Origin: Mesorhizobium sp. B2-4-3
Lineage (GTDB): Bacteria > Pseudomonadota > Alphaproteobacteria > Rhizobiales > Rhizobiaceae
Assembly: GCF_006442815.1 (NCBI RefSeq)
Contig: NZ_VFVL01000006.1
Coordinates: forward strand, 124,001-188,000
Length of the DNA: 64,000 nucleotides
Reading direction: 5' to 3'
Shown: positions 36,904 through 45,759 of the stretch, piece after piece
Position numbering within the stretch: position 1 is the first letter of the stretch
Layout: each line of letters opens with the position of its first letter
The notes under the pieces: model-generated
What the model saw: the letters and a program-made list of their open reading frames with translations, nothing else
The model's database searches: none
What the model was told of the DNA's origin: nothing
Translations under genes and position numbers: made by a program

Positions 36904-37908
36904 TCACTTCAACTGGTCGAGCGACCAGCAGGTGCGCGGACCGATATTGTCTTTGGTCAGCAGCGTCAGCGGCGTGTAGTAGGCGGTCTTCGATTCGCCG
37001 GCCTTGGCGGGCGACAGCAGCGTCTGGACGATCTGCTGGTTGATCGCATTGCCCTGCAGCGGCACGTCGTAGCTGATGATCAGGTCCAGAAGCCCTTTCT
37101 GGATGTTGTCGCAGCCGATCTGGTTGCCGCCGCCCGATGTCACGACATAGACGTCGTTGGCCTTGCCCGCCGCCTGGATGGCAGCGCCCGCGCCGACATC
37201 CTGGTTGTCCCAGTTGCCCACCACGCCGCACAGGTCCGGATGCTGCTGCAGCACCGTTTCCATGATGGCGCGCGCCTTGGCCGGATCATACTGGGCGGCC
37301 TGCTCGGACACGATCTTGATCGCCGGGTCCTTGGCGAAGGTCTGCTTGTAGGCATAGAGCTCATAGAGATCCGACGCCGCCGTGGGCTGGCCGCGGATGA
37401 TCGCGATCTTGCCGGACTTGCCCGACCCCGTGCCGCACTGCTTCACCAGCGCGTCCGCCTCGATATAGCCGACGCGCGACCAGTCGGCGCCGACATAGGC
37501 GTCGGTCGGCACGACCGATTCCAGGTTGAGCTGGACCACCTTGATGCCGGCGTCCATCGCACGCTTCAATAGGCGCGCATAGGACTGGACGTCAGGATTG
37601 TGCGCGATGATCAGGTCGGGCTTTTCGGCGATGAGCGCCGTCAGCGCCCGCGTGCCGGCGTCCGTGCTCCAGTTCGGGTCGCGGATCTCGAGCGTATAGC
37701 CGAGGTCGGCCGCCTGCTTGCGCATGATCGCCGCCCAGCCTTCCGTCAGGTCGAAGCCCATGGCCAGCGGAATGAAGACGACGCGCTTGCCCTTGAGGCC
37801 GTCGTAGAACGGATTGCGCGACGGATTGTCGAGGCCGTCATCGGCGTGAGCGGCCCCAGCAAGGCCGAGCGCCATGAGCCCGGCCGCCAGGATAGTTCTG
37901 AATTTCAT
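36904..37908 (-). CDS. Sugar ABC transporter substrate-binding protein
   Basis: A 334-residue periplasmic binding protein of the ribose-binding class. Signal peptide MKFRTILAAGLMALGLAG, cleavage near AHA. The mature domain contains VVFIPLAMGFDLTEGWAAIM, TALIAEKPDLIIAHNPDV, KIAIIRGQPTAASDLYE and VVGNWDNQDVGAGAAIQAAG. Three or four cysteines (VKQCG, DLCGVV, IGCDN, TCWSL) may form disulfides. It is 23 bases upstream of the permease-propeller fusion and 31 bases after the first permease gene. The ligand is probably a sugar or polyol-like molecule; it cannot be named. Confidence 0.88.
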   Translation of the reverse strand: MKFRTILAAGLMALGLAGAAHADDGLDNPSRNPFYDGLKGKRVVFIPLAMGFDLTEGWAAIMRKQAADLGYTLEIRDPNWSTDAGTRALTALIAEKPDLIIAHNPDVQSYARLLKRAMDAGIKVVQLNLESVVPTDAYVGADWSRVGYIEADALVKQCGTGSGKSGKIAIIRGQPTAASDLYELYAYKQTFAKDPAIKIVSEQAAQYDPAKARAIMETVLQQHPDLCGVVGNWDNQDVGAGAAIQAAGKANDVYVVTSGGGNQIGCDNIQKGLLDLIISYDVPLQGNAINQQIVQTLLSPAKAGESKTAYYTPLTLLTKDNIGPRTCWSLDQLK

Positions 37909-37939
37909 GGTTTCCTCCCGTTAGATTGCAAAGCTCTGT

Positions 37940-38917
37940 TCAGATGTCGCCCTGGCTCTGTTGCGAAGTCTGCTCGTCCCTCGGGTTGATGAAACTATCG
38001 ACCGTGATGGCGAGCAGCAGGATCAGGCTCTTGATGAGGTTCTGCGTGGTGTAGGTGATGTCGAGGATGGTCATGCCGTTGAGGAGCACGCCGACCAGCA
38101 GCGTTCCCACCAGCACGTTGCGCACGCTGCCGCGGCCGCCGCTGAGGCTGATGCCGCCGAGCACGACGACCAGCAGCACGTCGTAGATCATGGTCGAGTT
38201 GTAGACGCGGGTGCTCATTCCTGAGACGGCGGCCGCCATCACCACGCCGGCGAGGAAGGCGATCAGGGCGCTGATCACATATTGCGCCACGATCAACGGG
38301 CGCAGCGGCAGGCCGGTGATGCGCGCGGCGAGCGCGTTGTCGCCGGTCGCGTAGACGAAGCGGCCGAAGCGCGTGCGCATCAGCACCAGCGCGACCAAGG
38401 CGGCCAGCACGGCGAAGGCGACGATGGGCATCGGCAAGCCGAGGAAGGTCCCCTGCCCGAGGGCATCGAACCACGCGACGCCGGCAGGCGAATTCTGGAC
38501 GTCGATCTGGAACAGGAAGGCTCGCCCCGAGCCATACATCACAAGGCCCATCGCAAGCGTGGTGAAGATGGCGGGAATGTCGGCGTAGGCGATCAGGATG
38601 CCGCTGGCCAGGCCGATCGCCAGCGCCAGCAAGGCGCCGTAGACGAGGGCCGTGTCGAAGGATGTGCCGGCCTGCGCCATCGAAAGCACCCAGGACAGCG
38701 ACACCACCATGGTCGCCACCATGGCGAGGTCGATGCCGCGGCCGATGACGACCAGCCCCATGCCGAGGCCCAATATGCCGAGGATGGAGACGCTGCGCAC
38801 CAGCGCGATCAGATTTCCCGCGGTCAGGAAATTGTTCAACGTGGCGGCGAAAACCACGAACAGCGCGACGGCGAGCGCGAACACCACGCCCTCCTGCGAC
38901 AACCGCGCCTTGGCCAT
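37940..38917 (-). CDS. Sugar ABC transporter permease (RbsC type)
   Basis: A 325-residue polytopic permease and first gene of the operon. Membrane helices begin at about residue 9; family motifs are GMGLVVIGRGIDLAMVATM, TTLAMGLVMYGSGRAF and LGGISLSGGRGSVRNVLVG. GGGAGG lies directly upstream of ATG 38917, supporting this start over codons further up. Together with the permease half of the fusion protein it would make a heterodimeric pore, with the ATPase at 32182. Confidence 0.9.
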   Translation of the reverse strand: MAKARLSQEGVVFALAVALFVVFAATLNNFLTAGNLIALVRSVSILGILGLGMGLVVIGRGIDLAMVATMVVSLSWVLSMAQAGTSFDTALVYGALLALAIGLASGILIAYADIPAIFTTLAMGLVMYGSGRAFLFQIDVQNSPAGVAWFDALGQGTFLGLPMPIVAFAVLAALVALVLMRTRFGRFVYATGDNALAARITGLPLRPLIVAQYVISALIAFLAGVVMAAAVSGMSTRVYNSTMIYDVLLVVVLGGISLSGGRGSVRNVLVGTLLVGVLLNGMTILDITYTTQNLIKSLILLLAITVDSFINPRDEQTSQQSQGDI

Positions 38918-39255
38918 GCGCCACCTCCCGAACCAGGCCTGCCGGCCCGGTCGCGAACCCCCTTCGCGACCTGTTTTTCCTCCCGGCGACCATCCCCTTT
39001 TTGGGTGGTTCAAGACATATCCGCCCAGGGAATATCAGTTATGTTTCATGTCGGACGGGGCATAGGGCGCCGCATCGGGTGGAGTTGCGGGAGCTGAGGA
39101 CTGGGCGTGTTCGGCGAGGCCTGCCATGCGATCAGCGCCATAGCTGTTATCCGGATTCCGGACAGCCTCGTCGCTTCACTCCGCCTTGCCAATCACGCAA
39201 AACTGCAGAGCGACAAGAGGAGGCGCGAAGGCGCCTGTCGCACCGGGAGGAAACG
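38918..39255. other. Divergent intergenic region, 338 bp
   Basis: Separates the ABC operon (leftward) from the metallo-hydrolase gene (rightward) and must hold both promoters. A segment ATAGCTGTTAT at 39140-39150 also occurs in the region upstream of the livH-like gene. No gene was recognised in it. Confidence 0.55.
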
Positions 39256-40128
39256 ATGACGGAAGAGCCGCGCAAACAGACGCCGGGGGTCTATAGACGC
39301 CGAGTGGGCGATGCCATGGTCACCGTCATCAATGACGGCTTCCTCGATATCAGCGTGGCCATCCTGCGCGGAACGGAGCGCGGCGATATGGAGGGCCTGA
39401 TGCGCGAGCAGTTCCGCCACACGGAACCGCGTCTCACCGTCAATGCCTTCGTGATCGAGACAGGCAAGCACACCGTCCTGGTCGACGCCGGAGGCGGGTC
39501 GACCACGGTCTATTCCATGGGGCTGCTGCCGCAGAATCTCGAGGCTGCCGGTTTCAAGCCCGCGGACTTCGACACAGTCCTGCTCACGCATATCCATCCC
39601 GACCATTCGAGCGGCCTCATCGACACGGCCGGCAAGCCGCTCTTCCCGCGCGCCGAGATCATCGTCCACGAAGACGATTTCGACTTCTGGTCCGACACCG
39701 AAAAACGCGGAAAGTCGGCGGCGGCCGTGCCTTATGCCGGCTCGGCCGATGCCTTGCTGACGACGTATCGAGGCCGCTTCCGTCCGACGAATGGCGGGGA
39801 CGTGGTGCCGGGCATCAGGCAGCTTCCGCTGCCTGGACATACGCCCGGCCACAGCGGCTATCAGCTCGACTCGGCCGGCGAGACGCTGGTGATGTGGGGC
39901 GACACGGTGCATGTGCCCGAGATCCAGATTCCACGGCCGCAGGTCACCAGCGAATTCGACGTCGACGAAGCATTGGCGCATGAAAACCGCCGCAAGATCT
40001 TCGAGCATGTCGCCAACGAGCGGCTGCTCGTCACCGGCGGGCACCTGCACCTGCCCGGCTTCGCGCATCTGGTGAAAGCCGGCGCCGGCTACCGCCTGGT
40101 GCCTGAAGCCTGGCTGGTTCAGCTTTAG
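39256..40128 (+). CDS. Metallo-beta-lactamase-fold hydrolase
   Basis: A 290-residue MBL-fold enzyme without signal peptide. The metal-binding motif is THIHPDHSSG (H112, H114, D116, H117), followed by LPGHTPGHSGYQ and WGDTVH, which supply the third His and bridging Asp, and GGHLHLPGF near the end. The set predicts a dinuclear zinc hydrolase of the lactonase or glyoxalase II group. GGGAGG precedes the ATG. It stands alone between a leftward ABC operon and a convergent binding-protein gene, with a strong terminator after it. Substrate unknown; two further MBL enzymes occur at 50589 and 54389. Confidence 0.87.
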   Translation: MTEEPRKQTPGVYRRRVGDAMVTVINDGFLDISVAILRGTERGDMEGLMREQFRHTEPRLTVNAFVIETGKHTVLVDAGGGSTTVYSMGLLPQNLEAAGFKPADFDTVLLTHIHPDHSSGLIDTAGKPLFPRAEIIVHEDDFDFWSDTEKRGKSAAAVPYAGSADALLTTYRGRFRPTNGGDVVPGIRQLPLPGHTPGHSGYQLDSAGETLVMWGDTVHVPEIQIPRPQVTSEFDVDEALAHENRRKIFEHVANERLLVTGGHLHLPGFAHLVKAGAGYRLVPEAWLVQL

Positions 40129-40144
40129 AAAACGGACGACTGAA

Positions 40145-40182
40145 AAAGACAGGGCCAGCCCGATCGGGCCGGCCCTGTCTTT
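40145..40182. terminator. Bidirectional intrinsic terminator
   Basis: AAAGACAGGGCC (40145-40156) pairs perfectly with GGCCCTGTCTTT (40171-40182), with a self-complementary GCCCGATCGGGC loop. A-runs on one side and T-runs on the other suit termination of both the hydrolase gene (ends 40128) and the convergent binding-protein gene (ends 40198). Confidence 0.88.
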
Positions 40183-40197
40183 CATCCCGCAGAGACG

Positions 40198-41364
40198 TCA
40201 GTCGGTGACTTCGACCCAGGTCTTGCTCTTGGCATCGTATTTGACCAGCGTCACCTGCTCGGCCGTGATGGTGATATGGCTCTGCTCCGAGAAGCCGATG
40301 GTGCCGGTCATGCCCTTGAAGCCCTGGACCGCGTTGAAGCCTTTCTGCAGGTCCTCCGGCTTCGTCGACTTCACGTCCTTGATGACCTGCGCCAGCATCT
40401 TGATGCTGTCATAGGCGCCCGCCGAGAACGGCGTGGCATCGACGTTGAACTTCTTCTTGTAGGCGTCCTTGAACGCCAGAAGCTCCGGACCCGGATGCAG
40501 TTCCGTCGTCAGCATCGCGGTGATCGTCCCGTCGGCAAGGTCGCCGGCAAGTTTCGAGTAGGTGTCATCGGCATTGGTTTCGTCATTGCCGTAGACGATG
40601 GCGTCATAGCCGATCGAATGCAGGTCCTGCACGAAGGCGGCCTGGTCCTGCGGCGTCAGCCAGACATCGACGCATTTGATGCCCGCCGCCTTGATGGCAT
40701 TGACCTCCGGCATCAGGCCGGCGGTCGCGCCCGTCGACCAGTTCTCGGTGATGGTGTGATCCATGGCGATCTTCTTGCCGGCCTTGTCATAGGCAAGCTG
40801 GATGCCGAACAGCCCGCCCTGCCCGTAGGTGGATGGATCATGCAGCACCGCGAGGCCATCGGGGCAGTGCTTGAGGGCATGCTGGCCGATCTTCTCGCCC
40901 CAGGCAAAGGTGTTGAGGCCGAAGTCGAAGACCCACGGATTGGGCGGACTGGTCGGACCGTCCGGATTGACGGTCAGGCCGCCATCGTCGACGACGCCGA
41001 TGGTCGGGAACTTGTGGCGCTGCGCCAATTGCGCCGTCACCGGCCCCGTATCCGGCGAACCGGCGATGGCTATCGCTCCCTGCGACATCAGCTTCTCATA
41101 GAGCTGGCCGGAAAGCGTGGCGGATGCATTGTCGTTATGCGGGTCGAGCTTGAAGGTGTGGCCATCGACACCGCCGGCGGCGTTGACCTCGTCGACCGCC
41201 ATCTGCGAGCCGTTCACCGTGGCGACGCCGGTCGAACCGTAGGCGCCGGTCGTTCCCGCGATCAGGCCGATAAGATATTCGTCCGCGGCGCCGGCCTGAA
41301 CACCGATCCCCCAGAACGCCGTCGTAGCCAGCAACATCGCGGCAGTCGTCGCGCGTTTTCTCAT
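40198..41364 (-). CDS. Branched-chain-type ABC transporter substrate-binding protein
   Basis: A 388-residue periplasmic binding protein. Signal peptide MRKRATTAAMLLATTAFWGI, cleavage near AGA. The mature domain has LIGLIAGTTGAYGSTGVATV, AIAGSPDTGPVTAQLAQ, HDPSTYGQGGLFGIQLAYD and TTELHPGPELLAFKDAY, placing it in the Leu/Ile/Val-binding class rather than the sugar class. GGGAGG lies upstream of ATG 41364. It is divergent from the Liv-type permease and ATPase genes beginning at 41940, which presumably are its partners. Confidence 0.88.
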   Translation of the reverse strand: MRKRATTAAMLLATTAFWGIGVQAGAADEYLIGLIAGTTGAYGSTGVATVNGSQMAVDEVNAAGGVDGHTFKLDPHNDNASATLSGQLYEKLMSQGAIAIAGSPDTGPVTAQLAQRHKFPTIGVVDDGGLTVNPDGPTSPPNPWVFDFGLNTFAWGEKIGQHALKHCPDGLAVLHDPSTYGQGGLFGIQLAYDKAGKKIAMDHTITENWSTGATAGLMPEVNAIKAAGIKCVDVWLTPQDQAAFVQDLHSIGYDAIVYGNDETNADDTYSKLAGDLADGTITAMLTTELHPGPELLAFKDAYKKKFNVDATPFSAGAYDSIKMLAQVIKDVKSTKPEDLQKGFNAVQGFKGMTGTIGFSEQSHITITAEQVTLVKYDAKSKTWVEVTD

Positions 41365-41939
41365 GTCCGATTTTCCTCCCTGCGATCGGTGGGCAGGAAC
41401 CGACAACCCAATCGCTCAATTTGCCCTGCGCTTCCCGCGCCCTCTCGGTGGTGAATTTTGCTATCCCGTTGCACGGCCTTGTCAACGCGAGCGCCAGTGG
41501 CCCGGGGCCGGTTCGGCGGCCTTCCAAATGTCACCGGAGAAGTCGGCCGGGCACGATTATCGGCATCGCCAACAGGGAGCTCGGTATTCATCCTAACTTT
41601 TTGGTTTTATTAAATTTTTTCACCCAGATGACTTGGTCCGCCCGCACATGCAAACACGACCCGGTCGGCTCTCGCCGCAGCGGCGTTTCAGCGTTCCGAA
41701 CGCCATCCAACCGCTCCGCTCATAGCTGTTATGTCACTCGCATCAGCTATTTCCGGACGGCCATTTTCGACTAGGTGTTCTGGCACCGGCGCAGAATGCC
41801 AGAGCTGGACATTGTGACATGGAACCCCGGCCCGACGGTTCATCTGAATCCGGGCGGCTATCCGACGGAAGCGTCTCCCGCGAGGCGATCGAGCCGGCTG
41901 AGGAGGCGACGCCGGCCGGAGGAGAGGGGAAAGCCGCCA
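41365..41939. other. Divergent intergenic region, 575 bp
   Basis: Holds the promoters of the binding-protein gene (leftward) and the Liv-type operon (rightward). It includes an AT-rich stretch near 41596-41625 (TTTTTGGTTTTATTAAATTT) that stands out from the GC-rich background, and the ATAGCTGTTAT segment at 41722-41732. Open frames here look like shadows and lack family motifs. Confidence 0.55.
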
Positions 41940-42839
41940 GTGCTGCAATTCGTGTTGAGCGGAGTAGCGATAGGATCGATCTACGGTCTGATCGGCATGG
42001 CGCTCGCGATCTCGTTCTACGTCACGCGCATCATCAACTTCGCGCAGGGCCAGCTGATGATGGTGACCGTGATGGTCACCGCCGAGCTGGCCTCTTCCGG
42101 CTATCCTGTCTGGCTGGCCGCGCTTGCCGGCCTGGCGTGCTCGTGCATCGTCGGCATCCTGTCCTATGTCATCGCGGTGCGGCCGATCCTTTTGTCGAAC
42201 CGCTTCAGTTTCGGCTGGCTGGTCTCGACGCTGGGCTTCGCCGTGATCGTGGAGAACGCCGCCGCCTATATCTGGGGCCCGACCTCGCAGGCGTTCCCAC
42301 CGATCCTCAACGGCATCAGCCTGCCGATCGGCGGCGCGGTGCTGACCGCCCAGCAGCTTCTCGCCATCGTCACCGCCGCGGTGCTTGCCGCCGGCTTCGA
42401 GGTCGTGCGGCGCTATACGCTGTTCGGCAAGCTCGGCATGGCGACGGCCGCCGACCCCGAGATGGCATCGGCCATCGGCGCCAACACGACGGTCGTCGCC
42501 ATCGTCGCCTTCGCGGTCTCCGCCGTTTACGCCGGGATCGCAGGCCTGCTCATCGGGCCATCGACCTTCGCCAATCCCTATCTTGGCGATACGTTCGGGA
42601 CATACGGCTTCATCGCCATGATGATCGGAGGCGGCACCGAGCGGCCGATAGCGGCGATGTTCGGCGGCCTGCTGCTCGGCGTCTGCGCCGAAGGCGCCAA
42701 CGCGCTGATCAATTCGCAGGCTTCGGACTGGTTTCCCTTCATCGTGCTCGTCCTGATCCTGATCGTCTCGCCCAAAGGGCTGTTCAGCACCAGCAATCCA
42801 CTGTTTCGCCCGCGCCGGGCGGCCGTGACGCGCGGCTGA
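41940..42839 (+). CDS. livH: Branched-chain-type ABC permease LivH
   Basis: A 299-residue LivH-family permease. Characteristic segments are LSGVAIGSIYGLIGMALAIS, RIINFAQGQLMMVTVMVT, NRFSFGWLVSTLGFAVIVEN and the EAA-like region containing MIGGGTERPIAAMFGG. The GTG at 41940 is preferred because it places the first helix at the N-terminus and a GGAGGAGAGGGG stretch lies upstream; the open frame before it encodes an Arg/Pro-rich sequence unlike the family. One base separates its stop from the next gene. The symbol denotes the family; the transported substrate is not known. Confidence 0.87.
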   Translation: MLQFVLSGVAIGSIYGLIGMALAISFYVTRIINFAQGQLMMVTVMVTAELASSGYPVWLAALAGLACSCIVGILSYVIAVRPILLSNRFSFGWLVSTLGFAVIVENAAAYIWGPTSQAFPPILNGISLPIGGAVLTAQQLLAIVTAAVLAAGFEVVRRYTLFGKLGMATAADPEMASAIGANTTVVAIVAFAVSAVYAGIAGLLIGPSTFANPYLGDTFGTYGFIAMMIGGGTERPIAAMFGGLLLGVCAEGANALINSQASDWFPFIVLVLILIVSPKGLFSTSNPLFRPRRAAVTRG

Positions 42840-42840
42840 G

Positions 42841-44709
42841 GTGAGCATGGTTTCCACATTCGATTCGCAACCCGGCGATCCGCAGCCAGGCGCCGGCGCC
42901 GCTCCAAGGCTTCGCGTCGGCCGCTGGCGCGCCGCCGGGCTGGCCGCTGTCCTGATCGCCTATCTGGCGGCCACCGCCTATGTCGCTCACACCGACCTCG
43001 GCCTCCAGAGCCTAGTGCTGGTGGCCGCCGTCTTCGGGATACTCGCCATCAGTCTCGACCTGGTGGCCGGCATGCTTGGCCTCTATTCCCTGGGCCAAGG
43101 CGGCTTTTTCGGGATCGGCGCCTATGCGACGACGATCCTTGCCAATGACTATGGCTGGAACGTCTTCGGCCTGCTGGCGCTGGTCCTGGTGGCGACGGGT
43201 CTGATCGGGATGGCAGTGGGCGCGATGTCGCTCAGGGTCAGCGGCCTCTACTTCGCCATCACCACCTTTATCTTCACGCTGGTGCTGACGGTTCTGGCGA
43301 CCGACATGGTCACCGTCACGGGCGGCCTGCAGGGCTTGCTCGGCCCGGCCTTCCCGGATTTCCCGGCAAGGCTGGAATGGCTCGGCACGCCTTTGGTGTG
43401 GTGCATCATGCTGGCGCTGCTCGCCTGCCTCGGCCTGGTCTGGAACATCCGCCATTCGCCGCTCTACCCGATCCTGCTTTCGATCCGCGACGCCGAGCCC
43501 TTTGCTGAAGCAGCCGGCGCGCGCACGGCGACGATCAAGGTCGGCGTCTTCGGTGTCTCGGCCGCGATGGCCGGAGGAGCCGGCTGGCTCTTTTCCTTCC
43601 TCGGCGTCGTCTCTCCCAGCCAGTTCGACTGGTCGGTGTCGTTGAACGTGCTGGTGATGGTGCTGATCGGCGGCATCAATACCAGCATCGGTCCGGTCGT
43701 CGGCGCGATGTTCGTCTCGATGTTCCCGAATGTCGTCAACATCAATCCCTGGCTGCAAGAGATTGTCTACGGAGCACTCTCGATCCTAGCGATCACGCTG
43801 TTGCCCGACGGTGTCGTCGGCATCGCACGGCGCGCGCTTGCCCGGCGCGCCGGCGGCATCGCTGCGGCGGCGGATGCCGCCTCGGCCGAAGCCCTGCCCG
43901 CCGCGCCCGACACCACGGCCTCTTCCGCTTCGCCGAAAGACTCCGAGATCATCGTCGAATGCCGCGGCATCGAATTCGGCTATGGGCTCGGTCCGAAGGT
44001 CCTGCGCAATGTCGACCTGGCCGTCCGTCGCGGCCACATACATGGCCTGATCGGCCCGAACGGCTCGGGAAAAAGCACTTTGGCCAATGTGATATCGGGG
44101 CGCCTCACGCCGCATGCCGGAGAAGTCCGGCTCAAGGGCACGCGCGTTGACGGCATGCCCGCAAGCAGCCGCTCGCGGCTGGGACTCCGGCGCACCTTCC
44201 AGGCCGCGCAGTTGGTGAAGGAACTGACGCCGACGCAGAACGTCATGGTCGGGCTTTTCGACCGCGTGCCGCGCATTGTCGGCCGCGCGCCGCTCTGGCC
44301 GATGCTTGCCTCCGGCCGGCGCGACCTGGCGGCCATGCAACACCGCGCCAGCGAGGCTCTCTCCCTCGTCGGCGCCGCCGACTGGACCGCGAGGCAGGTG
44401 GCGGACGTGCCGCACGGCATCGAGCAGCTCACCCAGCTCGCGTCGGTCTGCGTGGCCGGCCCCGACATCATCGTGCTCGACGAGCCGGCGACCGGACTGT
44501 CCGCCAAGGAGGTCAGGCATCTGGCCGCGATCCTGGCCAATCTCAAGACGCAGGGCGTGACGATGATCATCATCGAGCACCAGACGCGCTTCCTGTTCCC
44601 GCTCTGCGACCGCGTGACGGTGCTCAACGCCGGCGAAGTGATCCTCACCGGCTCCGCCGACGAAGTGCGCGCCGACCCGGTGGTCAGACAGGTGTATCTC
44701 GGCGAATGA
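42841..44709 (+). CDS. LivM permease-LivG ATPase fusion protein
   Basis: A 622-residue protein joining two importer components. Residues about 30-345 are a LivM-type permease (LGLYSLGQGGFFGIGAYATT, LRVSGLYFAITTFIFTLVL). After an Ala/Ser-rich linker residues about 370-622 are a LivG-type ATPase with Walker A GPNGSGKST at 405-413, Walker B IIVLDEPATGL and the H-loop IIIEHQ. The ABC signature, normally like LSxGxxR in LivG, reads VPHGIEQLTQLAS and lacks the usual Ser. LivM-LivG fusions occur in some Liv-type systems. Start is GTG 42841 or ATG 42847. The stop overlaps livF by 4 bases. Confidence 0.88.
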   Translation: MSMVSTFDSQPGDPQPGAGAAPRLRVGRWRAAGLAAVLIAYLAATAYVAHTDLGLQSLVLVAAVFGILAISLDLVAGMLGLYSLGQGGFFGIGAYATTILANDYGWNVFGLLALVLVATGLIGMAVGAMSLRVSGLYFAITTFIFTLVLTVLATDMVTVTGGLQGLLGPAFPDFPARLEWLGTPLVWCIMLALLACLGLVWNIRHSPLYPILLSIRDAEPFAEAAGARTATIKVGVFGVSAAMAGGAGWLFSFLGVVSPSQFDWSVSLNVLVMVLIGGINTSIGPVVGAMFVSMFPNVVNINPWLQEIVYGALSILAITLLPDGVVGIARRALARRAGGIAAAADAASAEALPAAPDTTASSASPKDSEIIVECRGIEFGYGLGPKVLRNVDLAVRRGHIHGLIGPNGSGKSTLANVISGRLTPHAGEVRLKGTRVDGMPASSRSRLGLRRTFQAAQLVKELTPTQNVMVGLFDRVPRIVGRAPLWPMLASGRRDLAAMQHRASEALSLVGAADWTARQVADVPHGIEQLTQLASVCVAGPDIIVLDEPATGLSAKEVRHLAAILANLKTQGVTMIIIEHQTRFLFPLCDRVTVLNAGEVILTGSADEVRADPVVRQVYLGE

Positions 44710-45428
44710 GCGAACGACCCACTCTCGAAATCAACTCATTGAGCGCCGGCTACGGACGCTTCGATGTGGTGCGCGACGTAGCGCTCAGCGTCGGCAAGGG
44801 CGAGGCCGTCGCCTTGCTCGGCCCCAATGGCGCCGGCAAGACGACGGTGCTGCGCGCCATCATGGGCCTCGTCAAGCAGCGGCGCGGCCTGATCCGGATC
44901 GGCGGCACCGACGTCTCGGCGCTGCCCACCCATCGTATCGCGCGCGGACTGGCCGCAATCGCTCCCGAGGGACGCCGCCTGTTCCTCGACCAGTCCGTGG
45001 AGGACAATCTGCTCCTGGGTGCCCTGCATCTGCGCCATGACCGGGCACGCACCCAGATATTGCTCGCCTCCGTCTACGATCTCTTCCCGGTCCTCAAGGC
45101 TTACCGCCAGCGGCTGTCGTCGTTCCTCAGCGGCGGCGAGCAGCAGATGGTCGCGATCGGCCGCATGTTGATGAGCGACCCAGAGATCATGCTGCTCGAC
45201 GAACCGTCGGTGGCGCTTTCTCCGGTCGCCGTCGACATCGTGGTCAAGGCGATGCTGGAGCTGCGCAAGCGCGGCGCCTCGCTGCTGCTGGTCGAACAAC
45301 GCACCGACGTCGCAACCCGCGTCTGCGACCGGCTCTACGTCATGACGCATGGCGAGATCGTCGACGAGATGAAGCCGGAGACGATACGCTCCGGCGGCAT
45401 GTCGATCCTCAACAAATATCTCGGCTAG
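44706..45428 (+). CDS. livF: Branched-chain-type ABC ATPase LivF
   Basis: A 240-residue single-domain ATPase. Walker A GPNGAGKTT, Q-loop APEGRRLF, signature FLSGGEQQMVAIGRML and Walker B MLLDEPSVAL are all intact, so this subunit can supply full catalytic sites even though the signature of the LivG half of its partner is degenerate. It completes the operon livH, livM-livG, livF; the divergent binding protein at 40198 is the likely receptor. Confidence 0.92.
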   Translation: MSERPTLEINSLSAGYGRFDVVRDVALSVGKGEAVALLGPNGAGKTTVLRAIMGLVKQRRGLIRIGGTDVSALPTHRIARGLAAIAPEGRRLFLDQSVEDNLLLGALHLRHDRARTQILLASVYDLFPVLKAYRQRLSSFLSGGEQQMVAIGRMLMSDPEIMLLDEPSVALSPVAVDIVVKAMLELRKRGASLLLVEQRTDVATRVCDRLYVMTHGEIVDEMKPETIRSGGMSILNKYLG

Positions 45429-45759
45429 GGCAGCCCGGCGTTGAAGCGTTAGACGTTTCCCGACACAGGGATTTTGAAAAGGTTTGCGGTTTGTCTTGGT
45501 GTAAGATTTTCCGTTCATGTCCGTGAAATCAGCGCAAACGCCGGGAATTGGTTGAAGCCTCCCCAACCTCGTCATTCTATGGTCTGCGCCGCGTCGCTTC
45601 GCTCCTTGCTTCGCCATAGAATGACGACCGCGGTGGGCGTTTCGGCCAGTCTCCAGCGCATGCCGCCTGCCAACGCAAACAGAGCCGACCGGTCAAAATC
45701 CCTATGCAGTGCCACTAGCCGCCCCAGCTCCTTGATCTCTTGCAGGCGCCCGCCACCCG
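45429..45759. other. Intergenic region between convergent genes, 331 bp
   Basis: Consists almost entirely of dispersed repeat copy B (45455-45718), flanked by the ends of livF and of the minus-strand permease gene. The central hairpin of the repeat may also end transcription. No gene recognised. Confidence 0.65.
45455..45718. repeat. Dispersed palindromic repeat, copy B (short form)
   Basis: Inverted copy of the element at 8399-8780. It ends in CCACTAG exactly where copy A begins with CTAGTGG. Its core hairpin pairs TCATTCTATGG (45572-45582) with CCATAGAATGA (45614-45624). Compared with copy A it lacks about 110 bases of the second nested hairpin. It carries no coding sequence. Confidence 0.82.

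Noticed and set aside
37940-39013. Longer N-terminus of the first permease from 39013
   Set aside because: The extra 32 residues are Gly/Arg-rich and precede a strong ribosome-binding site at ATG 38917.
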